This document shows positions 40,360 through 50,618 of a DNA stretch of 64,000 bases, in pieces. Each line of letters opens with the position of its first letter. Within the stretch, counting starts at the first letter, position 1. Location of the stretch: the NCBI RefSeq assembly GCF_000208925.1, contig NW_001914860.1, positions 373,612 to 437,611 of the forward strand, read 5' to 3'. A program made the position numbers and the translations under genes. This DNA is from Entamoeba histolytica HM-1:IMSS. Its lineage: Eukaryota > Evosea > Mastigamoebida > Endamoebidae. The notes below the pieces were generated by a model. That model saw nothing but the letters and a program-made list of their open reading frames with translations. It did not search any database and was not told the DNA's origin.

Positions 40360-41119
40360 CTCGTATTATTTGATAATTGAGTTCTTTATGGAAACGTGTT
40401 AATTCTTTTATTCATTCTTTTTCTTTCTCTTCTATTCTTCTTTTTATTTTTTTGAACTTTCTTTTTTCTTGGACTTTTCCTAATTGGTTTTTTTTGCTTT
40501 TCTTTTCATTTTTTTTTCTGTTTTTTATTAATATTTCTGGCTCTTTTATAATTCATTTCATCATATTTTGATGTTTTTTAATTAATGATCTAATTTTTAT
40601 TTTTAAGATTATAGTATTTTTTAATTTCTAGAAAACGAAAAATATCTCCTCCTGAGGTAATTCAGTACAATTATTAATTGTAAAGAAGTAAACAAAGAAT
40701 TATATCTTTTTCGTTATTTTAATTTTTATTCTATCAATTACAAATTGATTATAAACATTATTTTAGAAATAGACTAATTAAAACGAAATTGTGATTGTCA
40801 ATTCAAGGAAGGTAATTATTAAATTTTGGTTTTATTTTCATTTAATTTTTTTTTTAAACCAAAAAAATATTGAATAAGAAAATTTAATAATACCAAACAC
40901 ATACTTACTTTATTTCATTGAAACAAAAAGAAAGTAATAAAATAAGATTAACAAAATTATATAACAAAAAAATAAAGAAAAAATGATTATTAGTTAAAAT
41001 TATTTTTAAAAAAATATTATATTAAAGTAACATTTAAAATATGATTTTATATTAAATTGTCATATAAAACAAAAAATGAAAAAGAATATCTAAAAAGGTC
41101 TTAAAAAAAATAAATAATC
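40360..41119. other. Intergenic region between divergent AP-2 alpha and U1-C genes
   Basis: The first 200 bp are strongly T-rich on the plus strand (producing a chance F/S-rich 64-codon frame at 40377-40571), the rest AT-rich. No gene seen. Confidence 0.45.
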
Positions 41120-41410
41120 ATGGGAAAAAAGAGATATTATTGTGAATATTGTCAAAAACATCTTGTTTATGGAGGAACGAGAAGCAGAAAAGAGCATATT
41201 CTTGGAAAAAAACACAAAGATAAGATGGTTGAATATTTTAAACAATTTGAGGCAAATATTTTGCAACGTATGATTGATATGGTTGTTCTTGACTATCAAA
41301 CAAATGGACCAAATACAACAACCCAAATACCACAATATACACCATATCTTTCAACTTGGGAAAAACAAAGTAAATTACAATACCAACAGATTGCAGAATC
41401 AATGAATTGA
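41120..41410 (+). CDS. SNRPC: U1 snRNP protein C (U1-C)
   Basis: 96 residues. The N-terminal U1-C zinc finger is intact: Y7-C8-x2-C11-x14-H26-x5-H32, followed by the basic KDKMVEYFKQF helix and a second helix ending LIDxx-like (MIDMVVLDYQ). The usual Pro/Met-rich tail is nearly absent, so it is short compared with metazoan U1-C. U1-C stabilises pairing of U1 snRNA to the 5' splice site, relevant here because the introns use an extended, near-invariant GTTTGT donor. Confidence 0.92.
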   Translation: MGKKRYYCEYCQKHLVYGGTRSRKEHILGKKHKDKMVEYFKQFEANILQRMIDMVVLDYQTNGPNTTTQIPQYTPYLSTWEKQSKLQYQQIAESMN

Positions 41411-41464
41411 TTTATTTGTTATAATTATTTATAAAAAAAGAACAAAGAAGTCTTGACAAAGAAA

Positions 41465-42317
41465 TCATTTCATCATAAAGAAAATAAGAATAATTTGGAA
41501 CACTCCAACACATATTGAATAAATACGTTTTTTATTTTCTTCTGTTTGAATTGATGCTAAAGAACCAAAAAATGTTTTATAAAGGAAAAAGGCATATGAA
41601 GTTCCAAAAAATAATAATGCTATATATGTTAAATAAGGAATTTGTAATGAACCAACAAATGTACACATTAATACACTATTTAAAATAAGTATTGTTTTAT
41701 TCTCTACTTAAATAATTTCATTTAACAAACGGTACAAAAACATATGAAACATATGATAAATAAATTCTAAAGTCAGAAGAATAATTAAATAACATATATT
41801 CAAGGAATTTTAATATCATTACTTCAAGTGAAATAAGAATTAAACATAATGTTGTTGTCATACTTAATGTTTCTGGTGTAAATGTTCCTTTAGACCCATA
41901 ATAAAATCCTATAGCAAGAACATAACTAATAAATCCCATTAAAGGAATATATAAATCTGGTGCATAAATATCTTCTTGTGGAACGTTATATAATTTAGAC
42001 TGATCTTCACCAATTACATATTTTCTTTCCCAGGTACCTAAGAATGGATATGGCATGATAATCATTAATATTTTTTTCAATACAAATGAAGTATTAACAT
42101 TAAAATAATATCTCCATGCATCAAATGAAAAAATTCCACCTAACTGTGACTTAAGTAATTGGTCTCCTTGATTTAAATAATTTTGTGCTACAGAAAGACC
42201 AGCACTAGCAAGTGGGTTTGTTGCAATATTATTAAAGAATTGATCTGCTTGAGACTCTTGTTGATTTTGTGTTGGAGGGATAATTGGTTGTGGATTGATT
42301 GGTTGTGGAGATGACAT
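41465..42317 (-). CDS. YIF1: YIF1 family ER-Golgi membrane protein, one intron
   Basis: Exons 41731-42317 and 41465-41675; intron 41676-41730 (55 nt) begins GTTTGT and ends AATAG. The 265-residue product has a Pro/Gln-rich N-terminus, an amphipathic stretch (NPLASAGLSVAQNYLNQGDQ), the YIF1 motif FNVNTSFVLKKI...PYPFLGTWER and APDLYIPLMGFISYVL, then about five membrane helices. The splice adds the last helices. YIF1 works with Yip1 and Rab GTPases in ER-Golgi vesicle traffic. Confidence 0.92.
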
Positions 42318-43318
42318 TTTACAAATTAATAGTTTTTCTTTTTATTATTATTTTAAAAATTTATTTTTATTTTTTTTTTTTGTTAATAAAAAAGTTATTA
42401 ATTACAAAAAAGTTCTGTTTTTCTTGTATGTCAATACTACTACTTTGATAAATAGGTATTATTATCATTAACCACAATATTCGTTTGACTATTTTCTTTA
42501 TTACTTATCTTTACCTCTAATTATTTTCTAATCTATTTAATACTAAAAGTTTATTTTTCATATTCATCACTCTTTAATTTCTTTTTTTATTTCTTTTTTA
42601 TCTTTTGAAATTATTTTGTTCATCTTACAAAATGAAATTATCACTAATATCTTCAATTTATTAGTTAAGAAATACTACTATTCAATCAGACAAAGAAAAT
42701 AATACTAATTTATTATTTACTGTCTATACTTTTTGATGATTTAATGAGATTCTTGTAACAACAAAATATATCACTGGCTATTTATCTGTTAGTTTATATT
42801 ACATTATAAACAAAGTCTCTTCATTTAATATTTATGTATTATGTTTATCATAAGAAATATTTCTATTTATCACATTTAATTTCCAATAAAATATTAAATC
42901 ATCAAATAATTAATATTTTAACAAGAAACTTTTTGAAATATAAACACCAATTATAATAAAATAAAACACACTCATTAAACTGCAACATTTTTAAGGAAAA
43001 ACATTATTATTATCTCTAAATAAAGTAAATGGTGTAAAATAACTAAACAAATTAAAAAAAAAATAAGACATAGACAAAACAATAATAAAAATATAAGTAA
43101 TTAAATCTTATTAGAAACGTAGTGATTTTTTTAATAACTGAAAGAGTATTAAAGATTTTTGAAGTATTTAAATTCTTTTATTAAAATAACATATTAATTA
43201 ATTATAATATATCGTTTTATAAAACAATATATTATAATTATTTTCTGAATTACAAAAACCAAAAAAATAATAAAAAATTAGCAAAATCTATAAAGTCAAA
43301 AGATTCAACAAACGAAAA
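42318..43318. other. 1.0-kb AT-rich intergenic region
   Basis: No gene recognised. Contains the AT-rich palindrome at 43199-43240 and the promoter of the RasGAP gene at its right end. Confidence 0.4.
43199..43240. repeat. 42-bp spacer-less inverted repeat
   Basis: Arms 43199-43219 and 43220-43240 are reverse complements at 20 of 21 positions, with no spacer. The centre is ...CGTTTTA/TAAAACA.... It lies 79 bp upstream of the RasGAP start. A cruciform or a transcript hairpin is possible. Confidence 0.7.
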
Positions 43319-44696
43319 ATGAGTTTATCTAAATTATCATTAACTTCATTATTTACACCACCATTTACGGTATTAGATACTATTATTGAATTTGCACTTA
43401 AAAATAAAGATACTAAAATTGCAGATTATGTTTATAAAACATTAACCATTGCCAATAGATTAGAATTATATATTCATAGATGTGTTAGTGAAGAGATACA
43501 AGGAACTCGTTTGTTTTAGATTAAAATTTAGAAAAAGAAAGTACTGTAAATTCATTAATGTAGAGAGTGAACAAACAGCATTTCGATTAAATTCTAAAAC
43601 AACACGATTATTAAATATTATTTATTTAAATCAAGGTATTGGATTTCTATTTCATTGTTTATCACCTCTTTTTGATGAAATAGAAAAAAAGAAAATCAAA
43701 ATAAAACCTGTTTGTTAATTACCTTATCTCAATCTACTAGTTGAATTACCATTCACTTTCTAGCTTAGAACATGTAAAACTGGTGACCAAGACTTAATAA
43801 TTTGTGCACAATTAGTAAATATGACATTTCAAAGAACTATTTCAAATATTGATAATTGTCCTCCAATAGTAAGAAGAGTTTTAAGAAAAGTATATGATGA
43901 ATTAAATAATAAATTCCCTCAAAGTAACACATCTTGGATATGTCTTGGTGGGTTTATTTTCTTAAGATATATTTGTCCAGCAATTATACGTCCATTAGAA
44001 TGGGGGTTAGTATATGACATTCCTACAGATATGCTTGAAACATATACACAAATATCTGTTGTTTTACAAAAAGTAGCAAATGTAAAACATTCTGATGTTG
44101 ATGATCCATTAGGAAGATTAACAAATGTATTAGTTGAATCAAGAAAATTAGACTATTTCAAATTTGTGACTGAATTAGCTGTTTGTTTTTATTTGAATAT
44201 TAAGAATTTATGTACATATCTAATTATTAATTTATAGAATGTACCATATGAAACATTAATTGAAGAATATCCAACAACAACACAACAATTTAATTATTAC
44301 CTTGGAAAATTACAAGACTATTTCCTTCAACATAAACAAGAGATTATTTCAACACTTAAACCTTCTCAAATAAATAAATTTTCAGTATTTGAACAAATGA
44401 ATTTTAATGAACCTGATTCTCAAGTTACTCTCCCATCTATTGTATTAAATAATTTGACTCAATTCCCTCAATCAATTAAATCTAAATACATTTTAACTGA
44501 ATTAAAAAATAAAATTGAAAAAGGACAAACAATTACTTTATGGGATATACATTATCTTCAAAAATCAATGCAATTAGAACAAGCAATTTATGAAGAATCT
44601 ACAAAAGATCTTGTAAATGCACGTTATAATAGTTATTTTCCAGGAATAGTTACATCATCAGTAGAATTAATATATCGAGAAGATTATTCTCAATGA
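43319..44696 (+). CDS. RasGAP-domain protein, three introns
   Basis: Exons 43319-43508, 43564-43709, 43764-44180 and 44238-44696; introns of 55, 54 and 57 nt all begin GTTTGT and end TAG. The 403-residue product carries a RasGAP domain from about residue 25 to 260: EQTAFRLNSKTTRLLN with the arginine finger R71, then GGFIFLRYICPAIIRPLEW, the FLRxxxPAIxxP signature. The C-terminal 140 residues are helical and polar. It should accelerate GTP hydrolysis on a Ras/Rap-type GTPase. It is small, with no C2, PH or other targeting domain that I can see. Confidence 0.9.
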
Positions 44697-44754
44697 ACAT
44701 GAATCTGTTAGATATTTTTAAATTGAAAACTTTTTATGAAAAAAATTAAAAAAA

Positions 44755-44761
44755 AGGGTTT
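44755..44761 (+). promoter_or_regulatory. AGGGTTT box upstream of the Lcp5/neuroguidin gene
   Basis: AGGGTTT (reverse complement of AAACCCT) ends 30 nt before the ATG at 44792. Confidence 0.35.
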
Positions 44762-44791
44762 TTTAATTTAATAAAAATTTAAATAAACAAT

Positions 44792-45704
44792 ATGAGTGAA
44801 GAACAGCATGATTATGAATTAATAGAAAAAATGAAAGCATTAAGAGAAAATGTTGAAGAATTAGCAAATAAAATAAATGTATTAAATATGAAGTTTGAAT
44901 GTTTATAATAAATGAAAAAAAAGGAATAAAATTTATTTGTTTAGATTACAACAAAACCCATTAAAAACACAAAAAGGTATTTCCTTTTTAGATGTAAAAT
45001 ATTCATTATTATTTGAATATAATATGTACTTAGCTTATTATTGTTGGATTAAATCGTCAGGGTCAAATGTTGAACGTCATAAAGCTATTGAACGATTATT
45101 TTATCTTCGTATTTTAATGGAACGTTGTAAACCAATAGAAAAGAAATTAAAATATCAAATAGATAAACTTTTAGCAGAAACTATTGCTGATGAATCATTA
45201 AATGCTAAACCAAATGTAGATGATCTTGTTGTTGAAAAGAATGAAGATGGAGTCTATAAACCTACTACTATTGCAGGTAAAGCAATGGAAGTTGAAGTAA
45301 ATGATGTACCTGATGCTAAAACTTTTGCTCGTCATGAATTAGAAGAAAATGTAGATGATGACATTGATGCTCCCGAAGAAATTGGATTTGATGGTCAAGT
45401 TGTTGTTGATAAAGGACAAATGGAAAGAGAAAAAGAGATTAGAAAATATGAAGAACAAATGCATGTACGTTTAAATAAAAAACAAAAATTAACAAAAGTT
45501 CGTGATGAATTCCAAGAACTTGAAGATTTTGTTAGTAATTTAAAAGATGATTTAGTTAAAGAATATAGAGGAAATAAACTTAAAGGAGATATTGTTGATG
45601 ACAATGACTCTATTAATTCTGATGAAATTGAAAGTCAAGGAAGTGATGATAATAGTGATCAAAGTGAAGTTGATGATGAAGAAATTGATAGTGATGAAAT
45701 TTGA
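44792..45704 (+). CDS. LCP5: Lcp5/neuroguidin (Sas10-C1D family), one intron
   Basis: Exons 44792-44892 and 44945-45704; intron 44893-44944 (52 nt) begins GTTTGA, a variant of the usual donor, and ends TTTAG. The 286-residue product starts MSEEQHDYELIEKMKALREN and continues KGISFLDVKYSLLFEYN, then AIERLFYLRILMERCKPIEK and KLKYQIDKLL, the Sas10/C1D signature closest to Lcp5/NGDN. The C-terminus is strongly acidic. Lcp5 is a nucleolar component of the small-subunit processome needed for 18S rRNA maturation. The long unspliced frame lacks an ATG and the first helix. Confidence 0.9.
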
Positions 45705-46931
45705 TTGAATTGATTTTTATTAAAAAAATTTATTAAATCTTTTTTTTTTATTTTTTCATAAAGTATTTTTAATATAATTAAAATTTATAATTTTGATGTA
45801 TTTTAAATTATTTTATTTGAGACAATTCTTAATTTGTGGTTTTAACAAGAAAATGAATTACACACTAAAACGAATAAAAACCTAAAAATTCATTTTTTGT
45901 GTAACTATGTTTCGTAGTTTTTAACAACTAATAAACCTTTTTTTAATTTATAACTAACTAATTGGAAATAATCCTATCGTTCAAAAAAAAAAAATTTCTT
46001 AATTTCACATCAATAATATTACTAATTAGTTGTGTTATGTGTAATATACTTTTGGAATATTTAAAGCTATTTTAAGATTTTTTGATAGTATTCAGTAATC
46101 GTTATTGAAACAAAAGTAAATTATATTAAAAACAAACCCAAGGTAAATACTATTTAATAATTAAACAATGAAACGATAACTTATAATAATGAGTAGATTT
46201 ATTTTCTTGGAATTTAAAAAGAAACATTTTGCAAAAATTAAATTTTTTTAACTTTTCAAAACCAAATAACATGAGAAATAACTTTAAAAACTTTTTTCTT
46301 TAAAATATTTAATTTCAACATCACACCCACTTGTAGTTCACTATTTTTCAAAAAAATGAAACAAATAAATTAATATAATTAGTTATTTGAATAAAACTCA
46401 TCCGATTTTCAAAATTTATAATAACTAGCAGAGTAAAGTAAAATGTAGTTTTGGTTTGACGACTCATAATTAATGCAAACTTCACGTTTAAGATAATATA
46501 TTATGAAAAAGAAACAAAAATAGAAGTTCTAATCGTTATATTTCGTTTGAGGAATTTTTGTAAAAAAAAAATAGGATTTCAAATATAAACAAAAAATACC
46601 AGATTGAAATATGTAGGAATTGAAAAAGATGACATGAGTTTAATAAATAAAAAAATTAGATAATTCTGGAAAAACACTATAAAGTGAATATACCCCTTAC
46701 TTTAGAAGAAGTTAAGGAAGATAATTTTTAGATGAATAAATATGAATAAAAGATTTAAAAAAATAAAGTAATATGTAAAAATAAATACATATTCGATCTT
46801 TCTAGAAGGGGTAAAAATATATTTCATTGTCTCTTTCAATGAGAGGATTTATTATAATTAAACTAAATTTTTTAAATCATTAAACTATTTAAAGAGTTTA
46901 ATTGAATCTTTAAATTAAACAATTAATCTTT
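45705..46931. other. 1.2-kb AT-rich intergenic region
   Basis: No gene, RNA or repeat recognised on either strand, apart from the TATA-like element at 46886-46894 for the next gene. Confidence 0.4.
46886..46894 (+). promoter_or_regulatory. TATA-like element TATTTAAAG
   Basis: TATTTAAAG, matching the Entamoeba core promoter consensus, lies 37 nt upstream of the ATG at 46932. Confidence 0.55.
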
Positions 46932-47099
46932 ATGGCTGATATTTGCTTAGTTATTCTTGCTCTTTGTTTCCCATCAATTTCACTTTGCTGCAAATACGGA
47001 GAATGTAATCAAACAGTATGTATTTGTGTTATCCTTGAATGTTTCCTTTGTTTCTGGGGAGGAGTTATTTTTGCTTTAATCAAACAACTTGAAGATTAA
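46932..47099 (+). CDS. Pmp3/UPF0057-like small membrane peptide, Cys-rich
   Basis: A 55-residue peptide, MADICLVILALCFPSISLCC..., ending FALIKQLED. It has two hydrophobic helices separated by a short polar turn (KYGECNQT), the Pmp3/Rci2 arrangement, and the MADICL start is typical of that family. Pmp3 proteins modulate plasma-membrane potential and salt tolerance. Nine cysteines in 55 residues is unusual; normal family members have few. The second helix lacks the usual IPGxxHAxY motif, having GGVIFALIKQ instead. It has a good TATA-like box upstream. Confidence 0.75.
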   Translation: MADICLVILALCFPSISLCCKYGECNQTVCICVILECFLCFWGGVIFALIKQLED

Positions 47100-47227
47100 A
47101 ATTGTTTTACTCTGAACTTATTGGTTAAAGATTAATTTTAATTTACTAAAATTATATAAAACAAAATTTCATTTTATTTTTTTTATAAAAATTTCAATTT
47201 TTTATTTGAATCAACTAAAAAAGAGTA

Positions 47228-48604
47228 ATGGGAAATAAAGCTAGCAAAAAAATCAAGTGTGTTTTTATTGTTCACTTATTTAATTAATACTCATTACTTA
47301 GAATTGTTACTATTAATGCTGCAGAATCAAAACATAAAACAATTTCTGAAATTGTTCGATTTGCACCACCTTTGAGTATTATTATTATAAAACCTGGAAC
47401 TTATGAAGAAACAGAACCTATTGTCGTAGATAAAGCAATTCAAATTATTGGGATTAATGAAGGTAAAGCAAAACCAATTATTACTTCTCCTCGTGGTTGT
47501 ATTGAAATTGATTGTCCTGATAAAGTTATAATTAAAGGACTTGACCTTCGAAACACTGAATCAAAAGTAGTTATTGATGCAAAACAGGGTGAAGCTTGTA
47601 TTGATTCTTGTGATATTTCTACAGCTGAAGATGGTGTATCTGTTACTCATACTGCTAAAGTTATGTTAACTAATTGTCGTATTTGTGGATGTTCTAAAGC
47701 AGGTCTTCATTGTGGAGGAAAGGAAATTAGATGTATTACACGAAATGTACAAATTTATGAATGTACAACTGGAGTTGCAATATTTAATGAAGCAAATCCA
47801 TTAGTATCATCATGTAACATTACACAATGTGGAATTGGATTATTTGTAAGTGAAAAAGGAAGAGGATGTATTACTGATACTTTAATTTCTGGTAACAAAA
47901 AGCCAGGAGTATTAACTCATTCTGGTGGGAATCCAGTATTAAATAATACTAAAATTGTTGATGGCTCATCAAATGGTGTATTTGTTCGTTCAAAAGGAAA
48001 AGGTGTTTTTGTAGGATGTGAAATTTCAAAAAATAATTTACCTGGCATTGCATCTTGTGAAGGAGGAGAGCCATTAGTCGTTTCATCAGCTATTTGTGAA
48101 GGAAGAAATGCTGGTGTTTTTGTTTATGATAATGGAAAAGGCATTTTTGCACAATGCCAAATTCGAGACAATACAATGCCTGGTATTGAAGTGAGAGCTT
48201 CTGGTAATCCAATTGTTGTTGGATGTGAAGTTTCACGAGGACAATCAAATGGTATTTATATTCATAATAAAGGTACAGGTTTATTTGCTCAAACTAAAGT
48301 TAATGAAAATACCTTACCAGGTGTTGCTGTAAGAACTTCTGGAGATCCTATTTTATGTGACTGTGAACTTGTTGCTGGTAAAGATAATGCATTATTTGTA
48401 AGTGATAAAGGAAAAGGTGTTGTTTTAAATACTCTCATAGAAGGATGTTCAGCACAACCAATGGTTATTCAAGATGGTGAGCCATTAATGGTTGGGTGTT
48501 CTGTAGTTGATGGAAAGAAAAATAATGTTCAAGCATGGATTAATGCTATTCCTGAACATCTTGGTTTATTAGAAGAAGATATGCCTGATTTTGATGCTGT
48601 CTAA
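47228..48604 (+). CDS. N-myristoylatable parallel beta-helix protein, one intron
   Basis: Exons 47228-47256 and 47302-48604; intron 47257-47301 (45 nt) has the variant donor GTGTGT and ends TTAG. The 443-residue product begins MGNKASKKIK, a good N-myristoylation signal plus basic residues, encoded almost wholly by the 29-nt first exon. The rest is a right-handed parallel beta-helix of PbH1/CASH repeats with a recurring pattern like NGVFV..KGKGVF..CEI..N.LPGI, as in FBXO11 and SHCBP1. No catalytic pectinase-type residues were evident. It may be a membrane-attached scaffold. Confidence 0.8.
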
Positions 48605-48755
48605 TTTTAATTTTTTCATAAATACTATTATTTTAATTAGGAAGTTAAAGAAAAAAAAAAGATAATTTAAAATACAACAAAAATGAATAGTGTAAAATTT
48701 TATTAAACTAATAAACTAATTAAAAAGGAGAACTATAAAATCAAAAAGAAAAAAT

Positions 48756-49025
48756 ATGTCAATTACTATTTATACTTCATCAACTGGAGGAAATTTAGTT
48801 AGTAAAAACTTTAATTCTATGCAAACTATGGTTAAAATTCTTACTAAACAAGAACCTAAAATTGTTTTTATTGATATTGATTTAGATTCAAAAAAATTTG
48901 CAGAAGAAAAAAGTGGAAGAAAAGGGCAATGGCCATTATTATTTAATGGAGAAAAATTTATAGGAAATTATGAAGATATTGAATATTTAAATGAAGATGG
49001 AGAATTAGCTCCATTATTAAAATAA
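48756..49025 (+). CDS. SH3BGR-like thioredoxin-fold protein
   Basis: 89 residues matching SH3BGRL in length and layout: an opening strand ITIYTSSTGGNLVSKNF, the EPKIVFIDIDLDSKKF strand, WPLLFNGEKFIGNYEDIEYL and GELAPLLK. It is glutaredoxin-like but lacks the CxxC active site, as SH3BGRL does. Probably cytosolic; function in the family is poorly known (scaffold or redox-related). Confidence 0.85.
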   Translation: MSITIYTSSTGGNLVSKNFNSMQTMVKILTKQEPKIVFIDIDLDSKKFAEEKSGRKGQWPLLFNGEKFIGNYEDIEYLNEDGELAPLLK

Positions 49026-49172
49026 TATAATTTTTTTTTCTTTTCAAATTTAAAGAGAAAATCAAAAGAATATTAATAAAATGTAATTAATTAATACATA
49101 CAAAGTTTTTATCTTCTTATTATATTTTCTTTATATAGAAAGATTAATTATAAAAAGAGAATTATTATAATT

Positions 49173-50429
49173 TTAAGATTTTCCAGAAAGAGTATATCTA
49201 GGTTTTTGAATTATAATTTTTTGATTTGATAAAACAGTTTCAGATGTTCTTCCTTTAACTTGTTTATGTTCTTCTCTTACTTCACCTTGTTCACATAATT
49301 GTTCAAATAATTTCATTTTTTCTTTTACAGAAGTAAAACTTTGATTAAGTTGTTCTGTTTTAGAGTCTGAGTGATTAATTTCACTTTTAATTTGTTTTCT
49401 TAATTTAATAATTTCATATTCTAAAACTTTTTTTTCATTTTGAGTTTTTTTTAATAATTTTTTAATTTCATTCATATCATTATTTTCTTCTTTATATTCT
49501 AAAATTTTTTTATTTGTTTCTTCTTCTTTTGTTATTAAAGCAAATTTTGTTTCTTCAAGTTCTTTTTTAATTTTATCTATATTATCAATTTTTTCTTTCA
49601 TTTTAATAACCTCTTGTTCTTTTTCATCAACTTCTTTTTCTGATTTTCTCAGCATCATATCTAATTCTTCATTTTCTTTATCATATTTTTCAATTTCTAT
49701 TTTAAGTAAATTTATTGTTTGTTTTAATGATTTAATTTCTGTTTTATATGTTTCTTCTCCTTTTATTTCATTTAATTCAATTTTTAATTTTTTTATTTCT
49801 TTATCTTTTTCCATAATAATATTTTCTTGTGATTTATCTTTTGAATGTGTTGTTCTTTTAATTTCTTTTATAGTTATAGTTAAATCATCAATTTGTTGTT
49901 GAAGTTCTTTTGTTTTATTTGCTGAATTTTCAATGATATATTGTAATTCTTCAATTCGTTTATTATTTAATTGAATAGTATTTTGTAATTCTTTGACTGT
50001 ATTTTTTAATACTTCTTTTTCTTCATCATATTCTAATTGTTCTTCTTCTTTAATTTTAAAGACTTTTTTTAATGTGACAATTTGAGTTTGTGTTAATCCA
50101 ATTTTTGTTGAATTTTGAAGTAAAAATTGACCTGAATTTTCATTTGACTCTTTTAAAACTTTCATTAACATTTCAAATTCATTAAAAAATAATCTTCCTG
50201 CCCACCAAGTAATTTTATCAATTAATGAATCATTTAATACTTGAAAGAGTGCTTTTGTTTTTGTTAAATAATCATCTGACAATCCATATTTATCTTTTAT
50301 CATTTCAATTATTTCTGGTTCTGCATTTTTTTTATAACAATAAAATTCTCCTGCATATTTTGATGTTATACCAATAGAACGAAGAATAATACTTGTTAAA
50401 ATGTTATTATTTTCTGATTCTTTTTTCAT
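49173..50429 (-). CDS. Coiled-coil protein of unknown function
   Basis: 418 residues. The first 130 are a globular helical region (IGITSKYAGEFYCYKKNAEP...WWAGRLFFNEFEMLMKVLKE), then heptad-rich coiled coil from about 130 to 380 (Lys/Glu/Leu/Ile-rich), and a short basic tail. No signal peptide or TM. I recognise no named family; many Entamoeba proteins of this type exist. Possible role in cytoskeleton or vesicle tethering, but this is a guess. Confidence 0.8.
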   Translation of the reverse strand: MKKESENNNILTSIILRSIGITSKYAGEFYCYKKNAEPEIIEMIKDKYGLSDDYLTKTKALFQVLNDSLIDKITWWAGRLFFNEFEMLMKVLKESNENSGQFLLQNSTKIGLTQTQIVTLKKVFKIKEEEQLEYDEEKEVLKNTVKELQNTIQLNNKRIEELQYIIENSANKTKELQQQIDDLTITIKEIKRTTHSKDKSQENIIMEKDKEIKKLKIELNEIKGEETYKTEIKSLKQTINLLKIEIEKYDKENEELDMMLRKSEKEVDEKEQEVIKMKEKIDNIDKIKKELEETKFALITKEEETNKKILEYKEENNDMNEIKKLLKKTQNEKKVLEYEIIKLRKQIKSEINHSDSKTEQLNQSFTSVKEKMKLFEQLCEQGEVREEHKQVKGRTSETVLSNQKIIIQKPRYTLSGKS

Positions 50430-50618
50430 TATAATAATTATTAGTTCATAGGTGGTGTTCTTTTAATTTTTGATGAATCAAGTCCCAAAAAAAGGGATAT
50501 AAAATAAAAAGGAAATGAAGAGAAAAAAGGGGGTTGGAAGTAAAAATTTTTTAATTATTAGCTTTTTATTTATTAAAACTATTTTTTTTTTTGATATAAT
50601 ATTTTTGGAAGATAAAAA

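Noticed and set aside
40377..40571. 64-codon F/S-rich plus-strand frame
   Set aside because: Arises from a T-rich tract upstream of AP-2 alpha; no start context or homology.
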